A DNA stretch of 64,000 nt, taken from the NCBI GenBank assembly GCA_016124735.1, contig WGMZ01000002.1:46650-110649 (forward strand), written 5' to 3'. Within the stretch, counting starts at the first letter, position 1. Each line of letters opens with the position of its first letter. The notes beneath the pieces were generated by a model, which had not been told where the DNA came from, searched no databases, and worked only from the letters and a program-made list of their open reading frames with translations. Shown here one piece after another: positions 9,271 through 18,248 of this stretch. The position numbers were made by a program, and so were the translations under genes. The stretch is from Bacteroidota bacterium. GTDB taxonomy: Bacteria; Bacteroidota; Bacteroidia; UBA8524.

Positions 9271-10631
9271 ATCAGGAAAACGAAATTACCCAGAAAAAAG
9301 CACAGGAACGCCTGTTGGACTTGCTCGAATCGGCAGATGATGCCACCTTGCTGGCTTTTATCCACGAAGAGCTGTATGCCGCAGATTTGGCTGAAATGGC
9401 TTATGACCTTGGAATTGAAAACAGCCAGCGTATTCTCAATTTGCTGGACGAGAAAATGGCAGTGGATGTGCTGAAGGACATGGATTTTTCCTTCCGGGAA
9501 AAATTACTGACGGAATACAATGCGGAAACCATTGCCCATCGCTTTATCGACTGGATGGATTCGGATGATGCAGTGGACTTGTTGAACCAATTGAGTATTG
9601 AGCTGAGAGACCAGGTCATTTCTTATATGACGGACCTTGAAGCCTCCAGAAATATCGTTTCTCTCCTGCATTACCGGGAAGATGTGGCGGGGGGGTTGAT
9701 GGCCAAGGAGTTTATCAAGGTCAATATCAACTGGACCGTTTCCCAATGCACGGATGAAATTCGGTCTCAGGCAGAAAACGTATCGAAGGTATACAGCACC
9801 TACGTGGTGGATGATCAGGAGAAATTGCTTGGAATCGTATCTCTGAAAAGCATCATCTTGTCGAACGCCCGTTCCAAGGTTGATAAGATTTACAGCGAAG
9901 ATGTGCTGTCTGTCAATACCTATACCCCGGCAGAAGAAGTTGCGCAGATGATGCGGAAATACGATCTGATTGTGCTTCCTGTGGTCGATACATTAGGCAG
10001 ATTAATCGGACGGATTACCATCGACGATGTGGTCGATTTTATCAAAGAAGAAGCCGACAAAGATTACCAGTTGATGTCTGGTTTGGCCGAAGACGTGGAA
10101 ATCAGCGATCGGGTTTGGGTACTTTCCCGCGCTCGTTTGCCCTGGCTCTTGATAGGGTTGCTGGGCGGCATTGCCAGCTCAAGAGTGATTGGCTTGTATG
10201 GAGATGAATTGGGCGCATTCCCGCAGATGGCCTTCTTCATGCCTTTGGTTGCGGCAATGGGAGGAAATGCAGGGGTTCAATCTTCTGCAATTATCGTTCA
10301 GGGACTGGCAAACAACACGCTGGGTTCCACCAATATTCTGCCTAAACTTGGGAAAGAATTTACCGTTGCTTTTCTAAATGGCCTGATTTGCGCTGCCCTG
10401 ATCCTGGGCTATAATCTTATAGTTGGAAACACCAATGGTTTGGCGCTAACCGTAAGTGTTGCGCTGCTTTCAGCAATTGTTTTTGCCTCCTTGCTGGGAA
10501 TGATTATCCCGCTGTTATTGAATAAATTTCAGATTGATCCGGCCATTGCAACCGGACCCTTTATTACCACGACCAATGATCTTCTGGGACTTGGACTGTA
10601 TTTTTCCATAGGAGCTATGCTTCTTGGCTAA
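9267..10631 (+). CDS. mgtE: Magnesium transporter MgtE
   Basis: A GTG start overlaps the rsmA stop. The layout is the standard MgtE one. A superhelical N domain covers about residues 1-135 (LLESADDATLLAFIHEELYAADLAEM). A CBS pair covers about 140-260 (VSKVYSTYVVDDQEKLLGIVSL; DLIVLPVVDTLGRLIGRITIDDVV). Five membrane helices follow in the last 165 residues, with the signature PLVAAMGGNAGVQSSAI. Cytoplasmic magnesium bound at the CBS and N domains closes the channel in studied homologues, and the inner membrane is the site of action. Its coupling to rsmA may reflect the magnesium need of ribosomes, but this is inference. Confidence 0.95.
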   Translation: MNQENEITQKKAQERLLDLLESADDATLLAFIHEELYAADLAEMAYDLGIENSQRILNLLDEKMAVDVLKDMDFSFREKLLTEYNAETIAHRFIDWMDSDDAVDLLNQLSIELRDQVISYMTDLEASRNIVSLLHYREDVAGGLMAKEFIKVNINWTVSQCTDEIRSQAENVSKVYSTYVVDDQEKLLGIVSLKSIILSNARSKVDKIYSEDVLSVNTYTPAEEVAQMMRKYDLIVLPVVDTLGRLIGRITIDDVVDFIKEEADKDYQLMSGLAEDVEISDRVWVLSRARLPWLLIGLLGGIASSRVIGLYGDELGAFPQMAFFMPLVAAMGGNAGVQSSAIIVQGLANNTLGSTNILPKLGKEFTVAFLNGLICAALILGYNLIVGNTNGLALTVSVALLSAIVFASLLGMIIPLLLNKFQIDPAIATGPFITTTNDLLGLGLYFSIGAMLLG

Positions 10632-10784
10632 CTGGAGAAACAGAGGATTTCTTCCGGCCCATTTGTTATGAAAAAATACGGAAGTCTTTGTTCGTTTGAA
10701 TTGGGTCAAATATTTGTATTTAAAAGCTGTGGAGCTTGGATAATTCTCTGGCTTAATGCTATTTGCAGAGAATCTCTTTGACGA

Positions 10785-12815
10785 ATGAGCCTGCGCTATC
10801 AATATTTCATTATTCTTGCTCAGATAGTGTTGATCACTGCCTGTTCCGGAGAAAAAGGGAAATGCGATGCATCACTGAAGGAGCATGTTCAGTCTGTAGT
10901 AGATAGAAACACAAAGGTTAAGGTTGATTCCATCAAGCAGGCTATTGTAAGCGAGTACGAAACAATCCATCATCCAAGCCCTCTCGATCATTATTATTTG
11001 TATTCCTGCATGTCCTGGTATATGCGGGAACGCGGAGTGTTGGATTCCGCGCTCATTTATGCCGATAGCATGCTTTGGTCATTGATAACCGAAAGCGATG
11101 TGAACGAGGAATACGTTCAGGCTTTTCGAAATAAAGGCATGCTGCTTCGACACATGAAGTACTATGACCATGCCCTCCGGGATTTGAGCGCTGCCATGAT
11201 TTTTGCAGATAATTCGCATGATGGCTGTGTTAAAGGTCAACTGTATCACTCCATGGGTACGATATACTATGCCAAAGGGGATTATGAGCCGGCCATTAAA
11301 TATTATAAAAAATGCGTTCAGGAATTGCAATCGTGCGATTCGACCGTCTATTTCCCATTTGTCTATCTGATTAACTCAAGCTACAATGCAATGGGTCTTT
11401 GCTATGAGCGGATGAAACAGTGGGACAGTTCAGATTACTTTTACCGATTAAGCATTTCATTTGTTGAAAGACATCTCCCCCGATTTGAAGGGGATGACGT
11501 CCGTAAATGGGGAGAAACGGCCATTGCAGTTGCTCAGGGTAACCTGGGATGGGTCCTGGCAAAATTGGGGAGGCCTGAAGAAGGGAAAGCCGAGCTTAAG
11601 GAATCCATCAAAAAGAATAGCGGTAAACAAAGACTTAAGGAAGACACCTATTTGTCCCGGATAAAACTGACACGAATTTGTGCGGAGTTAGGCGAGATGA
11701 AACAAGCATCGCAGCTCCTGCATTTTTTGGATTCCACATCCGGGAACTTATCCTCTAACACAGCCGTTATTCGCTTACAGGAGCTAAAATACAATATGGC
11801 ATTGGCGAAGGGAGACTCCATTGGCGCCCTAAAAGAATTTCAGAGGTATGTGAGCATCCGCGACTCTGTAGACCATGCCGGACTGTATCATCTGCCATTT
11901 TCTCTGAGCGAGTCGTATGAGTATATCGCTCAGAAACAGGAACTAATGATGCTTCAGGAGCAGGAAGAGGATACACATTTGCTCCTGTTGGTGCTAAGCA
12001 TGCTTGTTGTGCTGTTGGGATTGATTTTATTTCTGATCAGAAAGAACCTGAAAGGGTCAAAGGCGCATATTGCTTCCTTAGACAAGCTCAACCGCGAAAT
12101 TTTCAAGCAACACGATGACCTCGATAATGCCATGAAATCTCTGGAGAGCTCGAATGAAGAAAACAAGAGATTGATGAAGGTGCTGGCCCATGATTTACGG
12201 AGCCCGGTAAGTGCCATGATTTCATTAGCCCAGCTTATAAACCAGGAAGGTAACCTGAACAAAGAACAGGCGGAAAATGTACGAATGATCGAAAAACTGG
12301 GATACGATTCAGTGAAGTTTATGGAGGATATCCTGCATGCGCGAGACAAAAAAGTAAAACAGATAAAAAATCAAGTTGATTTACTGGAGCTCTTGGAATA
12401 CTGTGCCACATTCATGCGTTTCCGGGCCGAAGAGAAAAGCCAAAATATTACGGTTAGAGGCGAAAGCATTCCGATGGAGCTAAACCGCGACCAAATCTGG
12501 AGGGTGATTAATAACCTGCTGAATAACTCCATCAAGTTTAGTCCACCAGCAAGTCTCATTTCAGTCGGGCTGAAGCGCGAAGGCGATTACGCGCTGATTT
12601 GCATAGAAGATGAAGGGATTGGCATTCCTGTTGAAATTCGCGACAAGGTATTTCAAATGTTCTCCAATACCGGCCGAAGTGGAACCGAAGGAGAAAAGAC
12701 TTTTGGTTTAGGTCTTCCTATATCCAAACAAATTGTAGAGGCACACGAGGGAACAATTTGGTTTGAGAGCAAAGAGGGAAAAGGCACATGCTTTTTCATC
12801 AAGCTACCGATTTGA
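10785..12815 (+). CDS. TPR sensor histidine kinase with lipoprotein-type N-terminus (copy 1)
   Basis: The N-terminus has a signal sequence ending in a lipobox (LITAC), then about 370 periplasmic residues with TPR-like repeats (for example SMGTIYYAKGDYEPAIKYYKK). A transmembrane helix lies near residues 397-421, followed by a coiled coil. The HisKA domain has phospho-acceptor His about 469 (VLAHDLRSPVSAM). The HATPase has an N box NNLLNNSIKFS, G1 DEGIGIP and G2 GLGLPISK. It should autophosphorylate in response to a periplasmic or envelope signal. No response regulator is adjacent, so the partner is elsewhere. The next gene is a paralogue with the same architecture, pointing to a tandem duplication. 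Confidence 0.88.
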   Translation: MSLRYQYFIILAQIVLITACSGEKGKCDASLKEHVQSVVDRNTKVKVDSIKQAIVSEYETIHHPSPLDHYYLYSCMSWYMRERGVLDSALIYADSMLWSLITESDVNEEYVQAFRNKGMLLRHMKYYDHALRDLSAAMIFADNSHDGCVKGQLYHSMGTIYYAKGDYEPAIKYYKKCVQELQSCDSTVYFPFVYLINSSYNAMGLCYERMKQWDSSDYFYRLSISFVERHLPRFEGDDVRKWGETAIAVAQGNLGWVLAKLGRPEEGKAELKESIKKNSGKQRLKEDTYLSRIKLTRICAELGEMKQASQLLHFLDSTSGNLSSNTAVIRLQELKYNMALAKGDSIGALKEFQRYVSIRDSVDHAGLYHLPFSLSESYEYIAQKQELMMLQEQEEDTHLLLLVLSMLVVLLGLILFLIRKNLKGSKAHIASLDKLNREIFKQHDDLDNAMKSLESSNEENKRLMKVLAHDLRSPVSAMISLAQLINQEGNLNKEQAENVRMIEKLGYDSVKFMEDILHARDKKVKQIKNQVDLLELLEYCATFMRFRAEEKSQNITVRGESIPMELNRDQIWRVINNLLNNSIKFSPPASLISVGLKREGDYALICIEDEGIGIPVEIRDKVFQMFSNTGRSGTEGEKTFGLGLPISKQIVEAHEGTIWFESKEGKGTCFFIKLPI

Positions 12816-12871
12816 TCATAAAAGGCCTTCCTGTTCATCTAAAAAGAATTTTACTGTATTTTGTGCTACGT

Positions 12872-14923
12872 ATGCGGATGCGTAAGGGCTGCCATTTCAT
12901 TTTAGGGGGATTGTTATTCTTTGGAATTGCCTGTTCCAGTGAAGAAGCTTCGAACTCTCCGGAAATGGCTCAGCTCCTTGAATTTGTGGTCAAGCATAAG
13001 AATCCTGCAAGCATGGAGCTTGTTAAACGTGTGACTGACAGCACTTACGCGAATATTCAGCAAAAAAGAAGCCTCGATCCCTATGAATATTACGACATTC
13101 AATCTTGGTACGCCCGATGTGCTCAGGATAATCCAAAAGCCCTCAAGTACGCCGATAGTATGATTCTCAGCCTGAAAGGCTTACAGGGAGTTCAGGGAAT
13201 GTATGCCCACGCGCTGAATACACGGGGCATTGTTCTTAAAGACCAGCATCTCTACAATGAGGCATTGAAACAGTTTTACGCGGCAGAAATCTATACCAAT
13301 ACCTTTTTAGACAGTTGTGCTTCCTCCGAAATATTTAAGAACATCGGGGTTATGCTCTATGAACAACAGAACTATCCAAGAGCGATAGACTATGTGCGTA
13401 AAGCGCTAGCAGGGGCTCGAACATGCAATGAATCAAATCATACCACCTATTTTATTCAACTGCAGTCCTGTCTCAATCTGATCGGTTTGTGTTATGAAAA
13501 GAAAGAACAGTTGGATAGTGCCAGGATATATTATAAGCAGGCTTTGGAATTTCTTGCCAGTCGCCCGAAAAGCTACCCGAATGATGCCGGGTTTGCCGAA
13601 CTCGCCAGTGGGGTTGTACTGGGTAATTTGGGGAATACAGAAATGCTTGCCGGGAATTTTGGGTTGGCAGAAAAATACCTGTCGGAATCCGTGCGTATCA
13701 ATCTTAAACCCGATTATGATTTTCCGGATGCTGTTTTGACCCAAATCAAATTAGGCGAAGTGTTTGTGACACAGGGAGAAATCGAACGTGCGGATAGCAT
13801 CAACTTCTATTTGATGCGCAATGTGCCGCGTTTGACCAAACCAGAGGGTCATGCCCGCTATTTACTTTTCCTCAAGAATCTGAACGATGCAAAAAACGAA
13901 AAACTTCTGGCATACAAATATTTTGAGGCCTATCGGGAACTAAGAGACTCGCTCAATTTTGCGGCACGCCAGTTGGCACGCATCGACATTGAAGATGCAT
14001 TGCTTCATCTTTCCAAGCTGGATGAGCTGGAAAACCTGAAAACGGAAACAGAACAAAGAAATTTCTATTTAGGACTGAGTCTTGTTCTTGTCTTTGGCTT
14101 GTTTGTAATCTTAATGTTGATCCGACGAAATCTTCGAGACAGCAGGGCGCATGTCCAGATACTGAATAATCTCAACAAAGAGGTACAAGAGCAAAATTCC
14201 AAGCTGATGGACGCCATGGACGAACTCGAAAAGAGCCAGGCGGATATTCAGAGGATGCTGGGAACCGTAGCCCATGATTTACGGAGTCCGATTGCGGGAA
14301 TAGTCTCCCTTACCGACTTGCTTGAATTTGACGATATACCGGAGGAAACCAAAAAGGAGCAGATCATTATGATAAAGCGTCTCGCAAATGATTCATTGGA
14401 ATTTATGGAGGACCTACTAAATATGCGTTCTTCAGTAGACGAGGCTAATAAAACTCAGGTGGATTTGCTTGAGTTGGCAAAATACTCGGAAAGGTTTATG
14501 CAACTCAAGGCGGATGAGAAAGAACAGAAAATCATCGTCTCCGGAGATCATGTTCAAGTGATGGCAGTGCGTGATATGATTTGGCGTGTATTAAATAATT
14601 TGCTTTCTAATGCGGTGAAGTTTTCCTACCCAAAAGGAACCATTCTGATCAATGTTTTCAAGGAAGAAAATGAAGGAGTACTTTCGGTGAAAGACAATGG
14701 AATTGGCATTCCAGATACGCTCAAAAAGGAAGTATTTGAAATGCTATCGAAAAATAAGCGCATGGGCACAGAAGGGGAAAAGCCATTTGGCTTAGGATTG
14801 GTAATTTGTAAACAGATCACGGAAGCGCATGGCGGTACCATAAATTATGAAAGTAAGGAAGGGCATGGTACCCAATTCTTTATGCGCTTCCCGCTGAAAA
14901 AAAGTAAGCTACGTGAAGAGTAA
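12872..14923 (+). CDS. TPR sensor histidine kinase with lipoprotein-type N-terminus (copy 2)
   Basis: I start the gene at the ATG at 12872 because it opens a lipoprotein signal (MRMRKGCHFILGGLLFFGIAC). The track start at 12788 lies inside the previous gene. The 683 residues match copy 1 part by part: TPR-like periplasmic region, membrane helix about 398-420, coiled coil, His about 468 (TVAHDLRSPIAGI), N box NNLLSNAVKFS, G1 DNGIGIP, G2 GLGLVICK. Only a few dozen bases separate it from copy 1, so both are probably on one transcript. Sequence identity is moderate, so the duplication is old and the two sensors may answer different signals. Kinase function is well supported; the stimulus is unknown. 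Confidence 0.87.
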   Translation: MRMRKGCHFILGGLLFFGIACSSEEASNSPEMAQLLEFVVKHKNPASMELVKRVTDSTYANIQQKRSLDPYEYYDIQSWYARCAQDNPKALKYADSMILSLKGLQGVQGMYAHALNTRGIVLKDQHLYNEALKQFYAAEIYTNTFLDSCASSEIFKNIGVMLYEQQNYPRAIDYVRKALAGARTCNESNHTTYFIQLQSCLNLIGLCYEKKEQLDSARIYYKQALEFLASRPKSYPNDAGFAELASGVVLGNLGNTEMLAGNFGLAEKYLSESVRINLKPDYDFPDAVLTQIKLGEVFVTQGEIERADSINFYLMRNVPRLTKPEGHARYLLFLKNLNDAKNEKLLAYKYFEAYRELRDSLNFAARQLARIDIEDALLHLSKLDELENLKTETEQRNFYLGLSLVLVFGLFVILMLIRRNLRDSRAHVQILNNLNKEVQEQNSKLMDAMDELEKSQADIQRMLGTVAHDLRSPIAGIVSLTDLLEFDDIPEETKKEQIIMIKRLANDSLEFMEDLLNMRSSVDEANKTQVDLLELAKYSERFMQLKADEKEQKIIVSGDHVQVMAVRDMIWRVLNNLLSNAVKFSYPKGTILINVFKEENEGVLSVKDNGIGIPDTLKKEVFEMLSKNKRMGTEGEKPFGLGLVICKQITEAHGGTINYESKEGHGTQFFMRFPLKKSKLREE

Positions 14924-15141
14924 CTTTTCAGCGAATTCATCCGTACCAGAGAATAGCTACAACAAAACACTAATGATTTTTAGCCATGTGTTTTGGATAT
15001 TCAAAAATATAAAGGAACTTACCGGAGCCTTGCATTTCCAAAAATCAAGAAATTCAGGTGCGGTGGAGTCGAGAGACCATCTGAAAAACTGGGCGGAACC
15101 CGAAAAGCCATACGAGTAGGGATAAAACACAATTATCAGAC

Positions 15142-15426
15142 ATGTTTAAAAAATTGAAAGCGTTATTTGCACTGGTTGCCGTAGTAACCATGCTATCAAG
15201 TTGCTCCCTGACCTTGCCGGTAAATGCAACCAGTAACCCCGTGGGAAGTAAGGTAGGAACCGCCAAAGCCAGAGGTTATTTGGGAGTGTTATTCTTTAAT
15301 GCTGACGCAAGCATTAAAACAGCAGCTCAGAACGGTGGCATTACCAAAATCTCCACTGTTGACATTAAACAAAAGAACATACTCAACATCGTAATTACTT
15401 ACGAAACCATCGTAACCGGAGAATAA
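15142..15426 (+). CDS. TRL-like (tRNA-associated locus-like) small lipoprotein
   Basis: The 94-residue protein has a signal peptide with lipobox (LFALVAVVTMLSSC), then a short conserved-looking core: NPVGSKVGTAKARGYLGVLFFNADASIKTAAQNGGITKI, ending in an alternating beta pattern. This glycine/alanine pattern resembles the TRL-like family, a group of small exported proteins first named from a tRNA-associated locus in Leptospira and common in Bacteroidota. Function is unknown. It is followed at once by a strong terminator, so it is probably its own transcription unit. The 218 bases before it show no convincing gene or promoter. Confidence 0.7.
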   Translation: MFKKLKALFALVAVVTMLSSCSLTLPVNATSNPVGSKVGTAKARGYLGVLFFNADASIKTAAQNGGITKISTVDIKQKNILNIVITYETIVTGE

Positions 15427-15435
15427 CAGATTTTG

Positions 15436-15470
15436 AAAGCAATGGGTTGTGCGCAACTCATTGCTTTTTT
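15436..15470 (+). terminator. Rho-independent terminator after the TRL-like gene
   Basis: A 14-bp stem (AAAGCAATGGGTTG / CAACTCATTGCTTT with one G-T pair) with a TGCG loop runs into six T residues. It begins nine bases after the TRL-like stop codon. The next gene starts six bases past it. Confidence 0.85.
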
Positions 15471-15475
15471 GAATT

Positions 15476-15958
15476 ATGCGAGTAAAATTAATAGTACTTA
15501 CGCTCCTATTTATTTCGGCATGTGGCCGTAACAAAAAGGAGGGCTTGGAAATATTCAATGGCTTGAAATTTAAGCTGTATGAGAATGAAAATACCGGGCC
15601 ACGGTTAAGTGGCGATATTGAACTTTATGAATCCATCCTTAAGGAGGATCCCTTGCATATCCCGCTGTACAAATATGTCAAATCAAAGGATTATATCCTA
15701 TATTTAGGAATCCCTTTTAATGCATCTATACGCGAATTAATCGATTCAAACGAAATGCGAAAGCCGCACGATGCTTTGACCAGCGATTCGTCAACCTACT
15801 TCTTTAATTCTTATCATAAGGAAAAGAACCAAGTGGTGGAATATTGCAGGGTATTCGATAAAAACATGGTGTATGTTTTAGCGGTTTCAAATGCAGAGAT
15901 GACATCGGATTCAACTTTCACGGAAGAAAGATTATCCAGGAGGTTCATACAAGAATAA
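15476..15958 (+). CDS. Lipoprotein of unknown function
   Basis: The 160-residue product has a short lipoprotein signal (MRVKLIVLTLLFISAC). The rest is charged and soluble-looking, with segments such as DYILYLGIPFNASIRELIDSN and FFNSYHKEKNQVVEYCRVF. I recognise no family. It begins directly after the terminator of the TRL-like gene, so its promoter would have to lie in or before that hairpin. The following lipoprotein gene starts one base after its stop, so the two are almost certainly co-transcribed and may act together at the envelope. The signal peptide and the uninterrupted frame support a real gene. Confidence 0.65.
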   Translation: MRVKLIVLTLLFISACGRNKKEGLEIFNGLKFKLYENENTGPRLSGDIELYESILKEDPLHIPLYKYVKSKDYILYLGIPFNASIRELIDSNEMRKPHDALTSDSSTYFFNSYHKEKNQVVEYCRVFDKNMVYVLAVSNAEMTSDSTFTEERLSRRFIQE

Positions 15959-15959
15959 A

Positions 15960-16529
15960 ATGAGGATGCAGATGACTGAAATCAATATTCAAAAGATAAT
16001 GCTGCGACTGCTTGTTGCCCTGCTCGTTCCCTTGACACTTTCTGCGTGCTTCTCCGTTAAACCTACCAGTGATAGAGGCGGAAAGAATTTATTCGAAACT
16101 TTTTATGCTGGCGAGGCTGGAACCCTTTATTTCATTAAGCCTTTGGCTTTTCATCAGGTGGATGGAAAAGAGCAGGTTCGGATTGATTTCACGTTCAAAT
16201 ACAGGAAGGAAATAAAGGATTCGGCTACAGTCAATTTCTCACTGTTCGGAGAAAGAATATGCAAGGAGCTTGATAGTATGGTCATTACAAATACTGGAAA
16301 TTCGGCAAATTGTTCCCACGTGGGGCTGCTCTTTAATGAGAAAAAGAAAAAGAATTTTATCTCAAGGTTTACAACAGGTGTTGGTCTGCTTCAGATCAAA
16401 AACTTGTTTGATCAGGACGACTGGAAAGTAACCCTTTATAGCGAAGGAAAAGCCATTTCCTTTGTTCCTGATAAAAGGACAAGGAAGGCAATTCGAAAAT
16501 TGCATGACAATCTCTTTATTATCATGTGA
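15960..16529 (+). CDS. Lipoprotein of unknown function
   Basis: The product has 189 residues with a signal peptide and lipobox (LLVPLTLSAC). The N-region is rather long (MRMQMTEINIQK), so translation could also begin at the ATG four codons later. The mature part alternates beta-like stretches (GTLYFIKPLAF, VRIDFTFKYRK) and ends in a basic tail (PDKRTRKAIRKL). No family is recognised. It follows the previous lipoprotein gene by one base. It converges on the fatty-acid operon, whose last stop is only 13 bases away, with no obvious hairpin between them. Confidence 0.65.
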   Translation: MRMQMTEINIQKIMLRLLVALLVPLTLSACFSVKPTSDRGGKNLFETFYAGEAGTLYFIKPLAFHQVDGKEQVRIDFTFKYRKEIKDSATVNFSLFGERICKELDSMVITNTGNSANCSHVGLLFNEKKKKNFISRFTTGVGLLQIKNLFDQDDWKVTLYSEGKAISFVPDKRTRKAIRKLHDNLFIIM

Positions 16530-16541
16530 TCTAAAATTCAT

Positions 16542-17012
16542 CTAAGGCGAATTAAAATCCTTGTTTTTAAGATAGATTTCATTCGTTGCTGTCGCACATT
16601 GCGCACCGTTTTTATCGTACAACACCGCGGGGAGTTCTTTGACAAATTTCCCTTCTTTTTTTAGATGATGGATGGCCTCTTCAATGAGTTCCTCACTAAT
16701 TTCCAGGGAAAAATGCATGTCGGTTCTGGCAGGTTTCAGGTAGTCTATTCGGGCACTTTTCAACCAGACAACTACAGGGATTCCTTTCTTTTCCATAATC
16801 TGACCCAGCAACAGCGCATAGAAGGGATCGATGGCCGAAAACAAGGTGCCGCCGAAAATGGAGTTTCCCAAATTATTGGTGAAGAGGCTTCGGTTGATTT
16901 TGACATCTATCTGCCTGAATCCGGGATGAATTTTTTGCACCCAGATACGCTGAAAAAGCATCGGCGGGTAGAAACGCATAAGCCATGTAAGCTGCCTCTC
17001 GGAGATATTCAT
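16542..17012 (-). CDS. DUF4442-like hotdog-fold protein (last gene of fad operon)
   Basis: The 156-residue protein reads like a hotdog thioesterase-fold member of the DUF4442 type: HPGFRQIDVKINRSLFTNNLGNSIFGGTLFSAIDPFYALLLGQIM, then WLKSARIDYLKPARTDMHFSLEISEE. Related proteins bind or hydrolyse acyl-CoA thioesters, but this subfamily has no proven reaction. Its start overlaps the stop of the preceding hotdog gene (ATGA). Its place at the end of a beta-oxidation operon supports a role with fatty acyl-CoA. The two adjacent hotdog genes may form a heteromer; this is inference. Confidence 0.72.
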   Translation of the reverse strand: MNISERQLTWLMRFYPPMLFQRIWVQKIHPGFRQIDVKINRSLFTNNLGNSIFGGTLFSAIDPFYALLLGQIMEKKGIPVVVWLKSARIDYLKPARTDMHFSLEISEELIEEAIHHLKKEGKFVKELPAVLYDKNGAQCATATNEIYLKNKDFNSP

Positions 17013-17518
17013 GTTTTGGCTCCTTTCACCGCTTTCCAGGATTTGATCTGCCAGTTAATCCTGGCTGTGCAAAGCAATTCTTGTTCTTCGTTGAAGGCCT
17101 CAACTTTAAACTCCCTAAAGATGGATTCTTCTTCCTCCAATGGTGCGATGATATGCTTTTGTAAAATTTCTTTATCCAGTTGGAAGGTCACCACGGCTGC
17201 TTTTCTCGCCTGTTTATGGTAGCTTATATCCAGACTACGCATGAGGAGTCGGTATTGATTGGGAGATAAGTTTCGCAGCAATTCCAATCCGGAGGCATAT
17301 TCGCAGAGGGTTGCCAGAAGACAGGCATGCACGCCCCCGACGTGGTTTCGGTTGTTCCGGTAGTTCTTCGCTTTCACGGTGACGGAATCATCCCCAATTG
17401 CGACGACCTGAATGCGGTGAGGTTTGTTGAATGGAACCACCCGGAGCAGCAAGGTGTTGAGCAACCAGCGGTTGAATTTTGAATAGCGCGCTTTCTCCAG
17501 GTAAGGTTTGAGGTCCAT
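17009..17518 (-). CDS. DUF4442-like hotdog-fold protein
   Basis: I start at the ATG at 17518 (MDLKPYLEKARYSKF); the track start nine codons earlier overlaps the upstream gene. The 169 residues carry the hotdog pattern NNRNHVGGVHACLLATLCEYASGLELL followed by RSLDISYHKQARKAAVVTFQLD, very like DUF4442 proteins. The GGVHACLLATLCEYASG segment is where hotdog thioesterases place their long helix and active-site residues. It lies between the acyl-CoA-binding protein and a second hotdog gene, with a one-base gap to the former and an ATGA overlap to the latter. A thioesterase or acyl-binding role in fatty-acid turnover is likely but unproven. Confidence 0.72.
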   Translation of the reverse strand: MDLKPYLEKARYSKFNRWLLNTLLLRVVPFNKPHRIQVVAIGDDSVTVKAKNYRNNRNHVGGVHACLLATLCEYASGLELLRNLSPNQYRLLMRSLDISYHKQARKAAVVTFQLDKEILQKHIIAPLEEEESIFREFKVEAFNEEQELLCTARINWQIKSWKAVKGAKT

Positions 17519-17519
17519 T

Positions 17520-17780
17520 TTATTCTTTAAAAAGTTGGTCAACAAAGGAAATATAGGCCTCCATAGCCGCTTCTTTGCTCATGCCTTTTTTCTTTTCCCA
17601 GGCATTGTATTTGGCTTGTGCCACAAAGTCGAACATTACAGGTTTGTCGATATTGATATCGCCAATGGTCGCTTGCTTGTTCAGGCTATAAAGCTCCAAT
17701 AATTTATCGTTAGAAGGTTTCTCCTTCAATTCCATCACGCGTGCCTTGGCGGCTTCAAAAGCTTTTTCCAGTTCGGTCAT
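17520..17780 (-). CDS. Acyl-CoA-binding protein
   Basis: The 86-residue protein matches the four-helix ACBP fold in length and motif order: LEKAFEAAKARVMELKEKPSNDKLLELYSLNKQATIGD, then KPVMFDFVAQAKYNAWEKKKGMSKEAAMEAYISFVDQL. The YxLYKQATxGD-type loop and the KAKWxAW-type helix (AKYNAW) contact the CoA and acyl chain in known ACBPs. It would buffer and deliver long-chain acyl-CoA in the cytoplasm. ACBP is mainly eukaryotic but is found in some Bacteroidota. Here it is embedded in the beta-oxidation operon, which fits its function. Confidence 0.93.
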   Translation of the reverse strand: MTELEKAFEAAKARVMELKEKPSNDKLLELYSLNKQATIGDINIDKPVMFDFVAQAKYNAWEKKKGMSKEAAMEAYISFVDQLFKE

Positions 17781-17786
17781 TGGTGT

Positions 17787-18245
17787 CTATCGTTTTTCGG
17801 GAATTGGTTCCAGGATAAAATCAGGCGTTTTGGGCATTTCAAGAAATCTCTCGCTCCACATGGCATCCAGGGAAGCAAGCTTTCGTTTGTCTAAATCCAC
17901 CCAGGCTCCATCCACATGTATTTCGCAAGCTTTCACCTCATCGCTGCGGTATATTTCCTGAAGAAAAGACCAGCGGCTTCCATCTTTTCGGCATTTGCTC
18001 AGTTGGCAGGTGACGCGCACCGTATCGTTCGGACGAATTTCCCGATAGTAGAGGAGCTCTTCTCTGAAAAGAATAGGTCCTACGCGTAGCTTCTCCATCT
18101 CAGCCGAATCAAAGCCAAGGCTTTCCAGGACCTGAAGGCGGGCCTGGGCTGCAAAATCGGCATAGGCCGAATGGCGAAGATGCATATTGGCATCAATCAT
18201 CGACCACATCACCCGGCCTTCGAAGTATACGTTTTCAATCGCCAT
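17787..18245 (-). CDS. 4HBT-type acyl-CoA thioesterase
   Basis: The 152-residue hotdog protein has the 4-hydroxybenzoyl-CoA thioesterase-like layout: VMWSMIDANMHLRHSAYADFAAQARLQVLESLGF, in which DANMHLRHSAY takes the place of the usual D-x-x-G-H-V-N-x-x-x-Y motif with Asp kept. It continues to YYREIRPNDTVRVTCQLSKCRKDGSRWSFLQEIY and a beta-strand HVDGAWVDLDKRKLA. It should hydrolyse an acyl-CoA thioester in the cytoplasm. It lies three bases after fadE and six before the ACBP gene, so it is clearly part of the fatty-acid operon. The chain-length preference cannot be read from sequence. Confidence 0.85.
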   Translation of the reverse strand: MAIENVYFEGRVMWSMIDANMHLRHSAYADFAAQARLQVLESLGFDSAEMEKLRVGPILFREELLYYREIRPNDTVRVTCQLSKCRKDGSRWSFLQEIYRSDEVKACEIHVDGAWVDLDKRKLASLDAMWSERFLEMPKTPDFILEPIPEKR

Positions 18246-18248
18246 GAC

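Noticed and set aside
14913-15119. 68-residue ORF after the second kinase
   Set aside because: It overlaps the kinase end, has no family features, and its composition is not coding-like.
14924-15141. Riboswitch or leader RNA before the TRL-like gene
   Set aside because: No convincing conserved core or paired stems could be recognised by eye.
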